A stretch of DNA of 64,000 bases from JAGRCP01 sp942490705 (GTDB lineage Bacteria; Chloroflexota; Anaerolineae; Caldilineales; Caldilineaceae). The position numbers and the translations under genes were made by a program. The number at the start of each line of letters is the position of its first letter. Within the stretch, counting starts at the first letter, position 1. The stretch is taken from positions 310,001 to 374,000 of the forward strand of contig CALNXY010000003.1 in NCBI GenBank assembly GCA_942490705.1. The letters are read 5' to 3'. Below the pieces are notes generated by a model. That model did no database searches. It worked only from the letters and a program-made list of their open reading frames with translations, and was not told the DNA's origin. This document shows, one piece after another, positions 1-8,175 of the stretch.

Positions 1-2
1 GT

Positions 3-56
3 CTTGTGTTGCTGGATCCAGACGGCAACACCATTCTTGTCGACCAGCATCGTTAG
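3..56 (+). CDS. VOC (glyoxalase-fold) protein, C-terminal end only
   Basis: Only the last 17 codons lie in the window, read in frame 3 and ending at a TAG. The peptide contains LDPDGNTILVDQH, which is the usual closing strand of vicinal-oxygen-chelate proteins (DPDGN followed by a hydrophobic strand). The substrate cannot be told from this fragment. The start lies upstream of the window. Confidence 0.55.
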   Translation, partial: LVLLDPDGNTILVDQHR

Positions 57-251
57 ACGTGAACGCCAGCCGGTCGCGTCGGCGACCTCTCTTACCCACC
101 GGCGGTGTTTGGCTTCTTCACGTTGAAAGCAGGAAATCTCGCAGTCTCGAGCTATGCTGGAATCCAGCCCACCTGGCGCCCAAGTTTGTGCCGTTTGCCA
201 GGTCAGATCGTAGGCGGGAGTTGTTCTCTAGTTTCCTTCAAGTGAATAGCT

Positions 252-959
252 CTATCGAGCCAGTTTGACCTGATGATCTGGCGCTTGTTGAAGGATGCGG
301 AAGACGACGGCCAACCCAATCGCGGCGCCGATCAGGCTGATGAACAGGGGCCGGTCGAGCGCATAGCCGATGCCAAAGGCACTGGCGACGATGCCGGTCA
401 GTGATCCTGCCGCCTGGGCAATCGGGCCGCGCCAGTGGTCAAATGCTTCCGTTCGGGCTTCGCTCTCTGGTGCAGCCTCTGCCTGGCGTGCCATATACAA
501 GATCCAGATCAGGAGTGCAGGCTTGACGAGATTGAGCACGTTCTGTAGCGTATTGCCCGGCGCAAGATTGCCGGTGGCGGCGATGTCCATGATGTGCACA
601 ACCGTTGCGCCAACGCCAAATATCGTCACCGCAATGACCGTTGCCTCGCGAAAGCCATCGCGCCGCCCGACGGCCATGAAGCCGAGCACGCCGATGAGGA
701 GATTGGCAAAGGCAACTTCGAGTTGAAAGGGGCTGCCGGCGGGCCAGCCGATTGACTCCGCAACCAGATCAGAGAGAAAGAAGTGGGCGAAGAAGTTGGC
801 GACGCCGGAGCCGCCAACGCCGAGCGCAAAGAGGAAGATGAGGAAGACTTCGAGGCGACGATCCTTGGTAGACGCGCTCTTGTCTACCGCAATGACGCCG
901 GCGGCTGCGATCAGAGGCAACAGCAAGAAGATGAAGATCCGTGAAAGAAAGACAAGCAT
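252..959 (-). CDS. DUF6790-like integral membrane protein
   Basis: A 235-residue, strongly hydrophobic protein with about six or seven predicted membrane segments. The first starts right at the N-terminus (residues 1-22) and the last ends near residue 225. A GWPAGSPFQLEVAFANL segment around residue 70 and a following glycine-rich helix match what I recall of the DUF6790 family; this is from memory, not a search. No enzymatic motif is visible. The protein is probably an inner-membrane protein of unknown function. It starts at an ATG on the minus strand and stands apart from its neighbours, with 21 bases to the downstream end of the monooxygenase-like gene on the same strand, so the two could be co-transcribed. 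Confidence 0.65.
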   Translation of the reverse strand: MLVFLSRIFIFLLLPLIAAAGVIAVDKSASTKDRRLEVFLIFLFALGVGGSGVANFFAHFFLSDLVAESIGWPAGSPFQLEVAFANLLIGVLGFMAVGRRDGFREATVIAVTIFGVGATVVHIMDIAATGNLAPGNTLQNVLNLVKPALLIWILYMARQAEAAPESEARTEAFDHWRGPIAQAAGSLTGIVASAFGIGYALDRPLFISLIGAAIGLAVVFRILQQAPDHQVKLAR

Positions 960-980
960 TGCGTATCATCCTGAGATTGG

Positions 981-1211
981 TTAGCGATAAGAAGATCCGA
1001 TTGGGGATGCCACGTGAGCGTGCCAGTCTGCTTCGTCTTCCCATATGCCCAAGAGCATGAAGCGCGTCGGTTCCTCGGCGGACTGATGGAACTCGTAGCG
1101 TATGGTGCCTGGCTGTGCCCTGCTCTCTCGTTCTAGCGTTGCAAGCGATTCCTGCAGCGCGAGCAGATGCTCGGCGCTCGCCCGCCCTTCAAACGTGGCG
1201 ATAAAGGTCAT
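981..1211 (-). CDS. Short antibiotic-biosynthesis-monooxygenase (ABM) fold protein
   Basis: The product MTFIATFEGRAS..., 76 residues from the ATG at 1211, has the ABM/YgiN pattern: an opening beta strand, a helix with LLALQESLATLERESR, then PGTIRYEFHQS and a strand ending LLGIWEDEADWHAHVASP. ABM proteins are small dimeric haem- or quinol-handling proteins or stress proteins. This one stops about 15-20 residues earlier than most family members, right after the W-x(n)-H-x-x-SP motif, so it may be truncated. An upstream extension to 1331 is open but overlaps the tandem repeat and shows no family similarity, so I use the internal ATG. Confidence 0.6.
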   Translation of the reverse strand: MTFIATFEGRASAEHLLALQESLATLERESRAQPGTIRYEFHQSAEEPTRFMLLGIWEDEADWHAHVASPIGSSYR

Positions 1212-1260
1212 CGGACTGACTCCGCTGGTGTGGTCATCGTACTTGTGCGCCTCTGACTGC

Positions 1261-1298
1261 CGTACATCGTGCCGTAATCCGTACATCGTGCCGTAATG
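1261..1298. repeat. Two tandem copies of a 19-bp unit
   Basis: CGTACATCGTGCCGTAAT occurs at 1261-1278 and again at 1280-1297, with one differing base between units. The pair lies between the divergent ABM-like gene and the LuxR/MalT-type regulator, 14 bases before the -35 of the promoter proposed for the regulator. Confidence 0.85.
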
Positions 1299-1312
1299 AG
1301 GTCGGGCTCCGC

Positions 1313-1341
1313 TTGCTCGACTCTTATCCACACGCTAGAAT
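1313..1341 (+). promoter_or_regulatory. Candidate sigma-70 promoter of the LuxR/MalT-type gene
   Basis: TTGCTC at 1313-1318 and TAGAAT at 1336-1341 are separated by exactly 17 bases. The predicted transcript start falls near 1348, upstream of the ATG codons at 1368 and 1392. Confidence 0.45.
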
Positions 1342-1391
1342 ACCGGATGCTGGTAGCGTTTTCTGCGATGGATAACCAAGGCAGTCATCTG

Positions 1392-3353
1392 ATGGAACCA
1401 TACCATTCGCCTGATGAAGAGCGCAATGGGGTAGATTGCACATCCCCGATTATTTCATCGACGATTCTGACAACCAAGCTCTATCGTCCTGCTGTACCAG
1501 ACTATTTTGAAGCACGCGCCGATCTCATTGCGCGCCTGGAAAGCAATGTTCACCGGGCGCTGACGTTAATCACCGCGCCGACCGGGTATGGCAAGAGCAC
1601 GCTGGCCAGCATGTGGCTTGACTCCAGCGAGGCGCCTGGGTGCTGGGTTTCGCTGGATGAAGAGGATGACGATCTCCGCACCTTTCTTGCCTACGTGGTG
1701 GCTGCGATTCAGTCCGCCTTCCCTGATATCCCGCTGCATATGCAGACTTTCCTGGAGGCGTCAGTCTTCCCCCCACCTTCGACCGTCGCCCGCACGTTAC
1801 TCAACGATCTGGCCCAGCTTCCCCGCCGGCTACTGCTCGCATTAGATGATTTGCACGTCATTCGCTCACAGGCTGTCTACGATATCCTAGCCGAATTGCT
1901 CCGCCATCCGTCACCGACGTTACACCTGGTGCTGATCAGTCGGCGTGATCCACCGCTACCGCTTCCGTCCCTGCGTGCATATAACCAGATCACCGAGATC
2001 CGAAGCCGGGATCTGCGTTTCTCAAGCGCGGACACGGCCGGCCTCTTGACCAAATTGCTCAATCATGAAATCGATAGCGCAATTGCCGCCGCATGGACGG
2101 AACGCACCGAAGGGTGGGTGACGGCATTGAACCTTGCGGCAATTGCGCTGCGCCAGCGCGATCAAGACGACCAGCACCCTGATGATGGGCCTGTCGATAG
2201 CCAACACCTGCAGGAATATCTGCTGGCGGAAGTGATGAACCGTTTAGATCCAATCTTGAGGGAATGGCTGTTGACCATTGCCTGGCTGGATCGTTTCTGT
2301 CCTGAACTCTGTACAGCGGTCTGCCAACCAGACTCTGCCGCGGCTCCGGCTGACCTGACAGGTGAAGCGTTTATTCAGCGGCTCCAGGATGACAATCTCT
2401 TTGTCATTCCGCTGGACAGCGAGAATCATTGGTTTCGGCTGCATAATCTTTTCCGCGAGCTGCTGCAGACCTGGGGGCGGAAACGCGGTAATGACGACGG
2501 GATCGCGGCGTTGCACCGTCGTGCCGGCGTCTGGTTTGCCCGACAGGATCTGCCTGACGAAGCGATTCGACACCTGGTTTTGGCCGGCGATATTGCGGAG
2601 GCCGAGAAGGTTGTGCTGCATCATCGCTACGCCTTGATGAATTCCGAACAGTGGCCCAGGCTCGAACACTGGCTCCGCCATTTTCCGGACGAAACACGGG
2701 AGAGTCGTGCGATGCTGATGAGCACGACCGCTGTATTGACCATGCATACGGGTCAATACCAGGAGATGGTCATTTCAGCTCAAAGAGCTGAAGCGTTGTT
2801 GGCAAACCTACCGCCGGAATCCCCTGCTTTCAACGCTGTGCTGGGTGAGGCGTCGGTTCTGATCGCCGCTTCTGTGGCGCTCGTCAATGGTCACACTGGA
2901 GCGCTCACGACCAGCGCTCAGCGAGCGCTGCATCTGTTGCCGTCAGATGCACTATTGCTGCGAGCCATCGCCTGCGGAGCGATTGCTGCAGACATGCAGA
3001 TGAGCGGTCAATATGCTGATGGCTGCCGATTTCTCGAAGAGACCATCAACAGTTCGCAGTGGACGCAATCCATTCGGACCAAGTTGATGATCTACCTTTG
3101 CCTGGTCTCTTTCATGCAGGGCGATCTGACGACGACTCAAGCATGGGCTGAACGGGTCAAACAGATCGCTGAAGAGCGCCATCTAGCTGAATCTTTGTGC
3201 ATTGCCAGGCACTTTCTGGGCGTGACTCACTATCTGCGCCACGAGTTAAACGCTGCCGAACCGTTCTTGCGCGGCCCTGGTCGAAGACAGCGCAGGGTCA
3301 GCGCAATCGCATATGAGCATGGGCGCTTTCGCCCTGACCTTGATCCACGATAG
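1392..3353 (+). CDS. LuxR/MalT-type ATPase regulator, N-terminal part (frameshifted)
   Basis: This is the sensor-ATPase half of a large MalT-like transcription activator. After the opening TTKLYRPAVP motif comes a P-loop GYGKST (about residues 66-71 from this start), a Walker B strand LLLALDDLH (about 148-156), then a helical TPR-like region. The frame leaves the protein family near 3273: after FLR the natural continuation ALVEDSAGSAQSH is found in frame +1, where it leads straight into the next fragment. Dropping one G from GCGCGGCC at 3270-3276 restores a single protein of about 929 residues. In-frame ATGs exist at 1296, 1347, 1368 and 1392. I prefer 1392, which lies after the proposed promoter and has AAGG upstream, but the start is uncertain. 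The break is either a true pseudogene or a sequence error. Confidence 0.75.
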   Translation: MEPYHSPDEERNGVDCTSPIISSTILTTKLYRPAVPDYFEARADLIARLESNVHRALTLITAPTGYGKSTLASMWLDSSEAPGCWVSLDEEDDDLRTFLAYVVAAIQSAFPDIPLHMQTFLEASVFPPPSTVARTLLNDLAQLPRRLLLALDDLHVIRSQAVYDILAELLRHPSPTLHLVLISRRDPPLPLPSLRAYNQITEIRSRDLRFSSADTAGLLTKLLNHEIDSAIAAAWTERTEGWVTALNLAAIALRQRDQDDQHPDDGPVDSQHLQEYLLAEVMNRLDPILREWLLTIAWLDRFCPELCTAVCQPDSAAAPADLTGEAFIQRLQDDNLFVIPLDSENHWFRLHNLFRELLQTWGRKRGNDDGIAALHRRAGVWFARQDLPDEAIRHLVLAGDIAEAEKVVLHHRYALMNSEQWPRLEHWLRHFPDETRESRAMLMSTTAVLTMHTGQYQEMVISAQRAEALLANLPPESPAFNAVLGEASVLIAASVALVNGHTGALTTSAQRALHLLPSDALLLRAIACGAIAADMQMSGQYADGCRFLEETINSSQWTQSIRTKLMIYLCLVSFMQGDLTTTQAWAERVKQIAEERHLAESLCIARHFLGVTHYLRHELNAAEPFLRGPGRRQRRVSAIAYEHGRFRPDLDPR

Positions 3354-4182
3354 CCGGGGAGATTTCACCCGAGCAAACGTTATCATCGAGGGACTTGTCA
3401 CGTACTTTCAGGATACAGACAACGCCTTTGCGTTGGCATTGATCGAGGCCTTCACCGTAGAACTGGCGTTGCGACGGGGCAACGTTGGCGCAGCACAGCG
3501 TAAGCGGATCGGCGTCGACTTTGATCGCAGACCCCCCATTTGGTTCTTCTACCTTCCCCAGTTGACGCCCATCAAACTACTTCTGGCGGACAGGACGCCG
3601 GAAGCGCTTCACGTCGCCCGCACGGCCCTGGACGAATTTGAACAGCGGACGCGCACGGTGAACCGCAATCTAGCGCGTATGGATGGGCTTGCGCTGCTCG
3701 CCCTGGTGTGTGATGCGCAGGGCGACACCGATTGTGCTGACGCCAACTTGACCCAAGCGCTGCTCCTGGCCCAGAGCGCCGCGCTTGTGCGTCCGTTTGT
3801 CGACTTGGGGCCGCCAATGGCCGTTCTGCTGCAGCGGCAACGCGATCGCAGCGATGCAAACGCTGAGACAATGGATGCATTCGTCGAGCGGATCCTGTCC
3901 GCATTTCCGGCCTCGGCGCCGGCTCAGGCAGAGCGGGCGTTGCCACCCGGTCATGGAATTCAAACCGCGTCCGTAGCGACGCTGCCGCTCGAACCGCTGA
4001 CTGCACGCGAGCTCCAAATCCTGCAGCAGTTGACGACTGACCGTACACCGGTTGAGATCGCCGCCCAAAACGTCGTCTCGGTCACAACCGTCCGCTCGCA
4101 GATCAAAAGCATCTATCGCAAGCTTGACGTGCACAGCCGTATAGAAGCTGTGAACCGCAGTCGTGAGTTGAACATCCTCTGA
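3313..4182 (+). CDS. LuxR/MalT-type regulator, C-terminal part with HTH (frameshifted)
   Basis: The second half of the same regulator, in frame +1 relative to the first. It carries TPR-like helices (for example ALALIEAFTVELALRRGNVGAA, split here as two helices) and ends in a LuxR-type DNA-binding domain over the last 65 residues: LTARELQILQQL, then VSVTTVRSQIKSIYRKL, then the closing helix with SRIEAV. The reading frame is continuous upstream to about 3274, so the ATG at 3313 is not a genuine start but only the first one available after the shift. Alone, this fragment would lack the ATPase. Confidence 0.75.
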   Translation: MSMGAFALTLIHDSRGDFTRANVIIEGLVTYFQDTDNAFALALIEAFTVELALRRGNVGAAQRKRIGVDFDRRPPIWFFYLPQLTPIKLLLADRTPEALHVARTALDEFEQRTRTVNRNLARMDGLALLALVCDAQGDTDCADANLTQALLLAQSAALVRPFVDLGPPMAVLLQRQRDRSDANAETMDAFVERILSAFPASAPAQAERALPPGHGIQTASVATLPLEPLTARELQILQQLTTDRTPVEIAAQNVVSVTTVRSQIKSIYRKLDVHSRIEAVNRSRELNIL

Positions 4183-4227
4183 TCGCCTTCACCTATCCGC
4201 AACAGCCTAAAGCCATATCCCCAATAT

Positions 4228-4245
4228 ATCCCCAATTTTGGGGAT
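4228..4245. promoter_or_regulatory. 18-bp palindrome, candidate operator
   Basis: ATCCCCAATTTTGGGGAT consists of two perfect 8-bp arms around TT. A partial copy (ATCCCCAA) lies directly upstream at 4217-4224. The site is about 100 bases before the small protein gene at 4347 and 30 bases before a TAGAAT box (4277-4282), so it could bind a dimeric repressor or activator. No protein is assigned to it. Confidence 0.45.
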
Positions 4246-4346
4246 GATATCTGACCGCCTGCGTTGTAGTGTCTTGTAGAATCTCGACCGTCAACTCGCA
4301 ATCCTTGAGAGAGGCCGCGACAACGATTATTCACGCGAGGTCGACA

Positions 4347-4628
4347 ATGAAACTGCGCCAAGGCACACCCTACCCTTTTGACTGCGCCGTTGTTTACGAA
4401 ATTCATGTATTGGGCACGGTAGATGCAGATATGTCCGACTATTTGGCCGGAATGACGTTTGCTCGCTTCAAAGACTCTGAAGCGTCGGACACTGTCGTAA
4501 CGGTACTGACCGGTTGGTTGCCGGACCAGGCTGCGCTCAACGGTGTGCTGAACACGCTGTACGATCGTCGTTATACGCTGACGCGGGTACGACGGGTGGA
4601 GGATAGTCTGGTCGCCAATTCGGCATAG
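4347..4628 (+). CDS. Small protein of the type found beside LuxR/MalT regulators
   Basis: A 93-residue product starting MKLRQGTPYPFDCAVVYEI, with GAGG eight bases upstream of the ATG. It has the pattern Y-E-I-x-V-x-G-x-V-D, then a strand with VVTVLTGWLPDQAALNGVLNTLYD. This matches a group of small proteins I associate with Chloroflexota, often encoded beside MalT-like regulators, whose role is unknown. No catalytic residues, signal peptide or membrane segment are visible. A longer open frame to 4269 has no ribosome-binding site and overlaps the proposed promoter region. Confidence 0.6.
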   Translation: MKLRQGTPYPFDCAVVYEIHVLGTVDADMSDYLAGMTFARFKDSEASDTVVTVLTGWLPDQAALNGVLNTLYDRRYTLTRVRRVEDSLVANSA

Positions 4629-4749
4629 CAGCGTATGGGCGCAAATTCACTCAATGTTGGACCGGTCGACGTACCTGCAGCGTTGCGGCTCGGAGATCGG
4701 GTAGTCAAATAGATTGCACGTTTTTGTGACATTCACAAGGAGCAAACAA

Positions 4750-5325
4750 ATGGGTAAGAAGCAAGACAGTTCGGCCGTGTACAACATTCTGGCATTCGTG
4801 TTCGACGGTCAGAAAGGCGCCGATGACGCCATGAAGCAACTCAAGTCATCCGGTGCGCTGGACGGCTACAAGATCGAAGCCGAATGCATCGTGGAGCAGG
4901 ACGCCAAGGGCAAGGTGCACATGCACGAGACCGGGCGTGGCGGTGTCGGCACGGCCGTCGGCGCCGGCGCCGGCGCGCTGCTCGGCCTGATCGGCGGCCC
5001 TGCCGGGCTGCTGGCGTGGACGCTGGCAGGCGGCGTCATCGGCGGTACTGCCGGCCATTATCTGGGGCGCGCCATCTCCAAGGGCGATGTCAAAGAGATC
5101 GGTGAGGCGCTTTCGCCCGATTCGTCGGCGTTGCTGGTGCTGCTCGAAGACAAAGAGAGCGAAGACGTCATCAAGAGCATGGACGGCTACAGCGCCAATG
5201 TGGTCACATTGACCGTGGGCGATGAGTTGTCCGGCCAGATTGCCTCCTACGTGGCCGGCGCAGCCTCGGATCCCGCCGGCGATGTGGTTGCGGGCGAGGC
5301 TGGTGCAGCGGCTTCGGACAGCTAA
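4750..5325 (+). CDS. DUF1269-type membrane-associated protein
   Basis: A 191-residue product beginning MGKKQDSSAVYNILAFVFD, with AAGGAGC nine bases before the ATG. A first domain (about 1-60) reads like an alpha/beta fold with FDGQKGADDAMKQLK. It is followed by a long glycine/alanine-rich hydrophobic hairpin (about 65-108), then KGDVKEIGEALSPDSSALLVLLED, which is typical of DUF1269 proteins. The family is linked to stress and membrane association, but its biochemical role is unknown. An IR TGTGA-CAT-TCACA (4725-4737) abuts the ribosome-binding site and could affect expression. The gene stands alone and is followed by a strong hairpin. Confidence 0.7.
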   Translation: MGKKQDSSAVYNILAFVFDGQKGADDAMKQLKSSGALDGYKIEAECIVEQDAKGKVHMHETGRGGVGTAVGAGAGALLGLIGGPAGLLAWTLAGGVIGGTAGHYLGRAISKGDVKEIGEALSPDSSALLVLLEDKESEDVIKSMDGYSANVVTLTVGDELSGQIASYVAGAASDPAGDVVAGEAGAAASDS

Positions 5326-5354
5326 GCCCTCGTTCGCAAGCAGTTTGTGGTTTA

Positions 5355-5406
5355 GGCCTCCGGGAGGTTGGTGCTTCTCCGTGCAGAGCACGCCCTCCCG
5401 GAGGCC
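5355..5406 (+). terminator. Long hairpin after the DUF1269 gene
   Basis: A perfect 13-bp inverted repeat (GGCCTCCGGGAGG at 5355-5367 with its complement at 5394-5406) encloses a second stem GTGCT/AGCAC (5371-5375 and 5387-5391). It begins 29 bases after the stop codon. There is no clear T-run, so it could act as a factor-assisted terminator or an RNA-stabilising structure. Confidence 0.55.
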
Positions 5407-5563
5407 ATTTCAAGACGTAATGATTCCCCTCTCTGCGGTCAAGTTTTCCGATGGCGAACCCATCTGCCTGACCTCTGATAGGAACAGTCCGCTTGTTTCC
5501 GCCGGGATTTACGAGTCCCGGAATAGGGACATATGGCGCTAGCCAAGGAGCGATCGATCAAAA

Positions 5564-7081
5564 ATGACAGCTACATCAAAGCAAGACTATGACATTGTGA
5601 TTGCCGGCGGGCGGGTCATCGACCCCGAAACAGGACTCGATGCAGTGCGCAACGTCGGCATCAAGGGCGGCAAGATCGCCGCAGTCACCGAGGAGCCGAT
5701 CAAGGGCAAAGAGACCATCGATGCCACCGGGCATGTGGTATCTCCGGGCTTCATCGATATGCACTCTCACAACGGCGGTTACCCGTTTGGGCAGAAACTG
5801 GCACTGCACGATGGCGTAACAACACCCATGGAGCTTGAGTTAGGTGTCTACCCCGTGAAGGGCTGGTACAACTCTCTAGAGGGTAAGTCGCGGACCAATT
5901 ACGGCGCGACCGTCGGCTCTGTCCCGATCCGAGAGAGAATCCTCAACCCGGATTTCAAGGAATTGTTCGATGGCAATCTCATACTCGACGCTCTCGCTCG
6001 CCCCGATGACTCACACTTGAGCATGAAGTGGTCTAAGGAGCATGCATCTGCTGAACAGATTGAGCAGTTCGAGCGTATGATGGAGGAAGGTCTCCAGGAA
6101 GGGGCCATCGGAGTCGGTCACGCGGTAGGGTATATGGTGAACGGCTGCTCGCAGCAGGAGTCCGTGATTGTCCAACAAATGGCGGGCAAGTACAGCGTAT
6201 CGTCCTTCGTCCATGCCCGCTTCTCCAGCCAGATGCCGCCAACGAGCGGTCTGCTCGCGTTCTTCGAGATGATGGCCCCGCAGGAGGTATACGGCGGCGG
6301 GATCGTCTTCCAGCACGTCCATGCCCAGGCCTTGCGGGATTTGATGAACGCTTTGACGCTCTTTGACACAGCGCGCGCGAAGGGGACCCAGGTCATCGGA
6401 GAGATCTACCCCTACAACTACGGCGCCACCGTCGTCGGCGCCGACTATCTCGTTCCAGAAAACTACGGTCCCAACATGGGCCGGGATTACAGCGACATCA
6501 TCGAAACCGCGAACCTGGAGCCGCTCACCAAGGAGCGCTACAACAAACTCGTGCAGACGGCCCCCATGACATCGGTCATGTTCTATAACGCTCAGGAAGA
6601 AGATATGCTGAAGGGACTGGCCCACCCATCCACAGTTGTCGGCAGCGACGCCTTCCCGTACACCGTTCGTGAGACGGGTGAGATAGCGCTTGCCTGGGAC
6701 ACGCCTTTCGATGCGGTCATTGGCCACCCGCGGGGAGCCGGCACGCACGCCCGCATTCTCACGTTGGTGCGGGACAAAAAGCTCAATATCTCCTTGCCCC
6801 TTGCCGTCTCCAAGATGACCTACATGATTGCGCAGTACCTGGAGGAAAACGGAATTCCGCAAATGGCCGACAAGGGTCGCATCCAAGTGGGTAAGGATGC
6901 CGATATCACCATCTTCGATCCCGAGACCGTTCAGGACAATGCCACCATGCAGACGGGCGCATTGCCCTCCAGCGGCATCCCCTACGTGCTCGTCAACGGC
7001 ACCGTAGTAATCAATGATTCAAAGGCGGTGGATGACGTGTTCCCCGGCAAAGCAGTCTGGGGTCCGGGCAAGGCCGCCTGA
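5564..7081 (+). CDS. N-acyl-D-amino-acid deacylase-like amidohydrolase
   Basis: A 505-residue cytosolic metal-dependent hydrolase. The N-terminal beta sandwich has DIVIAGGRVIDPETGLD and is followed by GFIDMHSHNGG (metal ligands H67 and H69). A glutamate in TTPMELELG sits where many amidohydrolases carry the bridging lysine. Later come SFVHARFSS, FQHVHAQAL and the catalytic aspartate strand VGSDAFPY. The closing segment GRIQVGKDADITIFDP is the usual return to the sandwich. The family removes acyl groups from D-amino acids or opens related cyclic amides; the exact substrate is not visible. AAGGAGC lies 12 bases before the ATG. The stop overlaps the next start by one base (TGATG), so the GTPase gene is translationally coupled. 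Confidence 0.8.
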   Translation: MTATSKQDYDIVIAGGRVIDPETGLDAVRNVGIKGGKIAAVTEEPIKGKETIDATGHVVSPGFIDMHSHNGGYPFGQKLALHDGVTTPMELELGVYPVKGWYNSLEGKSRTNYGATVGSVPIRERILNPDFKELFDGNLILDALARPDDSHLSMKWSKEHASAEQIEQFERMMEEGLQEGAIGVGHAVGYMVNGCSQQESVIVQQMAGKYSVSSFVHARFSSQMPPTSGLLAFFEMMAPQEVYGGGIVFQHVHAQALRDLMNALTLFDTARAKGTQVIGEIYPYNYGATVVGADYLVPENYGPNMGRDYSDIIETANLEPLTKERYNKLVQTAPMTSVMFYNAQEEDMLKGLAHPSTVVGSDAFPYTVRETGEIALAWDTPFDAVIGHPRGAGTHARILTLVRDKKLNISLPLAVSKMTYMIAQYLEENGIPQMADKGRIQVGKDADITIFDPETVQDNATMQTGALPSSGIPYVLVNGTVVINDSKAVDDVFPGKAVWGPGKAA

Positions 7082-8139
7082 TGGGAATTGAAATCGCGGG
7101 AAGCCGGAGTCGATCAAGAATTCCGGTCACGCTGATCACCGGTTTCCTCGGAGCAGGCAAGACAACCCTGCTCAACCACATTCTGAGCGAGGACCACGGC
7201 GTGCGCGCCGCGGTTCTCGTCAACGACTTCGGTTCGATCAACATCGACGCCAAGCTCATCGTCGGGGTGGAGGGCGACACGGTCAACCTGGCCAACGGCT
7301 GCATCTGCTGCACCATCCGCGACGACCTGGTGGGCGCCTGCTTTGAGCTCCTACAGCGACCCGAACTGCCGGAGCATCTGTTCGTAGAGATGAGCGGTGT
7401 GTCAGACCCTGTGCCTGTGCTAAACACCTTTCTGGAGACCGAACTGGCGCAGGCTTTCGCCTTCAACAGCATCCTGGCAGTGGTGGATGCTGAGCAACTG
7501 CCGCGACTGGAGGGCGATATGGCGCGTCTGGCCCGGGCCCAGCTCGGGGCGGCCGACATCGTCGTGCTGAACAAGGTGGATCTAGTGAGCCGGGATGAGC
7601 TGAATCGCGTCAAGAAGCTGGTGCAGCTGGTGACACCCGGATCGCGCATCATCGAGGTGATCCAGGGCCGGGTTCCACTGGAACTGGTCTTTGCCGGGCG
7701 TGGCGATGCCACAGACCAGAGGCGTCGGGAAGCGGCGCAGCAGGAAGAGGAGCACACCCGCGAGCATCCGTTCGCCACCTGGAGCTGGACGAGCGACCGG
7801 CCCCTCTCGCTGCCCAAACTGCGTTCGGCCTTGGAGCAGCTGCCCGAGACGGTCTATCGCTGTAAGGGCGTGATCTATCTTGAGGAAATCCCCGTTGTCC
7901 GCTATATCCTGCAGATGGTGGGTAAGCGCTACCATCTGGAAGAATCAGGCCGCTGGGGTGATGAAACGCCCCGGTCGGAGATTGTCCTCATCGGAGGCAC
8001 GGACGGCATCGACGGTGCAGCGTTGCAGCGTACCTTCGACGGCTGTGTGGGAACCGGCGACGACGCCCAATCGCCGGTCCTCCGGCTGGTGCGCAAACTC
8101 GCGCCGGAGCTGCTGGAGCCGGTTGGTCGACGCGATTGA
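7081..8139 (+). CDS. COG0523 (CobW/YjiA-type) metal-chaperone GTPase
   Basis: A 352-residue P-loop GTPase with GFLGAGKT at 21-28, the metal-binding NGCICC motif (C74, C76, C77), a VEMSGVSDP switch, and NKVD near 166 as the guanine-specificity motif. The C-terminal CobW_C region starts around 225. COG0523 proteins deliver zinc, cobalt or iron to partner metalloenzymes. The one-base overlap with the upstream metal-dependent amidohydrolase suggests that enzyme is the client; this is an inference from coupling. No zinc-uptake-regulator box is apparent in the short upstream region. Confidence 0.85.
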   Translation: MGIEIAGSRSRSRIPVTLITGFLGAGKTTLLNHILSEDHGVRAAVLVNDFGSINIDAKLIVGVEGDTVNLANGCICCTIRDDLVGACFELLQRPELPEHLFVEMSGVSDPVPVLNTFLETELAQAFAFNSILAVVDAEQLPRLEGDMARLARAQLGAADIVVLNKVDLVSRDELNRVKKLVQLVTPGSRIIEVIQGRVPLELVFAGRGDATDQRRREAAQQEEEHTREHPFATWSWTSDRPLSLPKLRSALEQLPETVYRCKGVIYLEEIPVVRYILQMVGKRYHLEESGRWGDETPRSEIVLIGGTDGIDGAALQRTFDGCVGTGDDAQSPVLRLVRKLAPELLEPVGRRD

Positions 8140-8175
8140 GCGGCCCGCCATGGTTGCCGGTCGCCGGCATGAGGG

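Noticed and set aside
3270..3276. Programmed ribosomal frameshift in the LuxR/MalT gene
   Set aside because: No slippery heptamer or stimulatory hairpin is evident, and two unrelated genes show the same kind of break.
4725..4737. TGTGA-CAT-TCACA as a CRP-type site
   Set aside because: CRP sites need a six-base spacer; here it is three and the site abuts the ribosome-binding site. I mention it only as a possible local structure.
6011..6886. 291-residue minus-strand open frame
   Set aside because: It is antisense to the amidohydrolase gene, whose motifs are clear.
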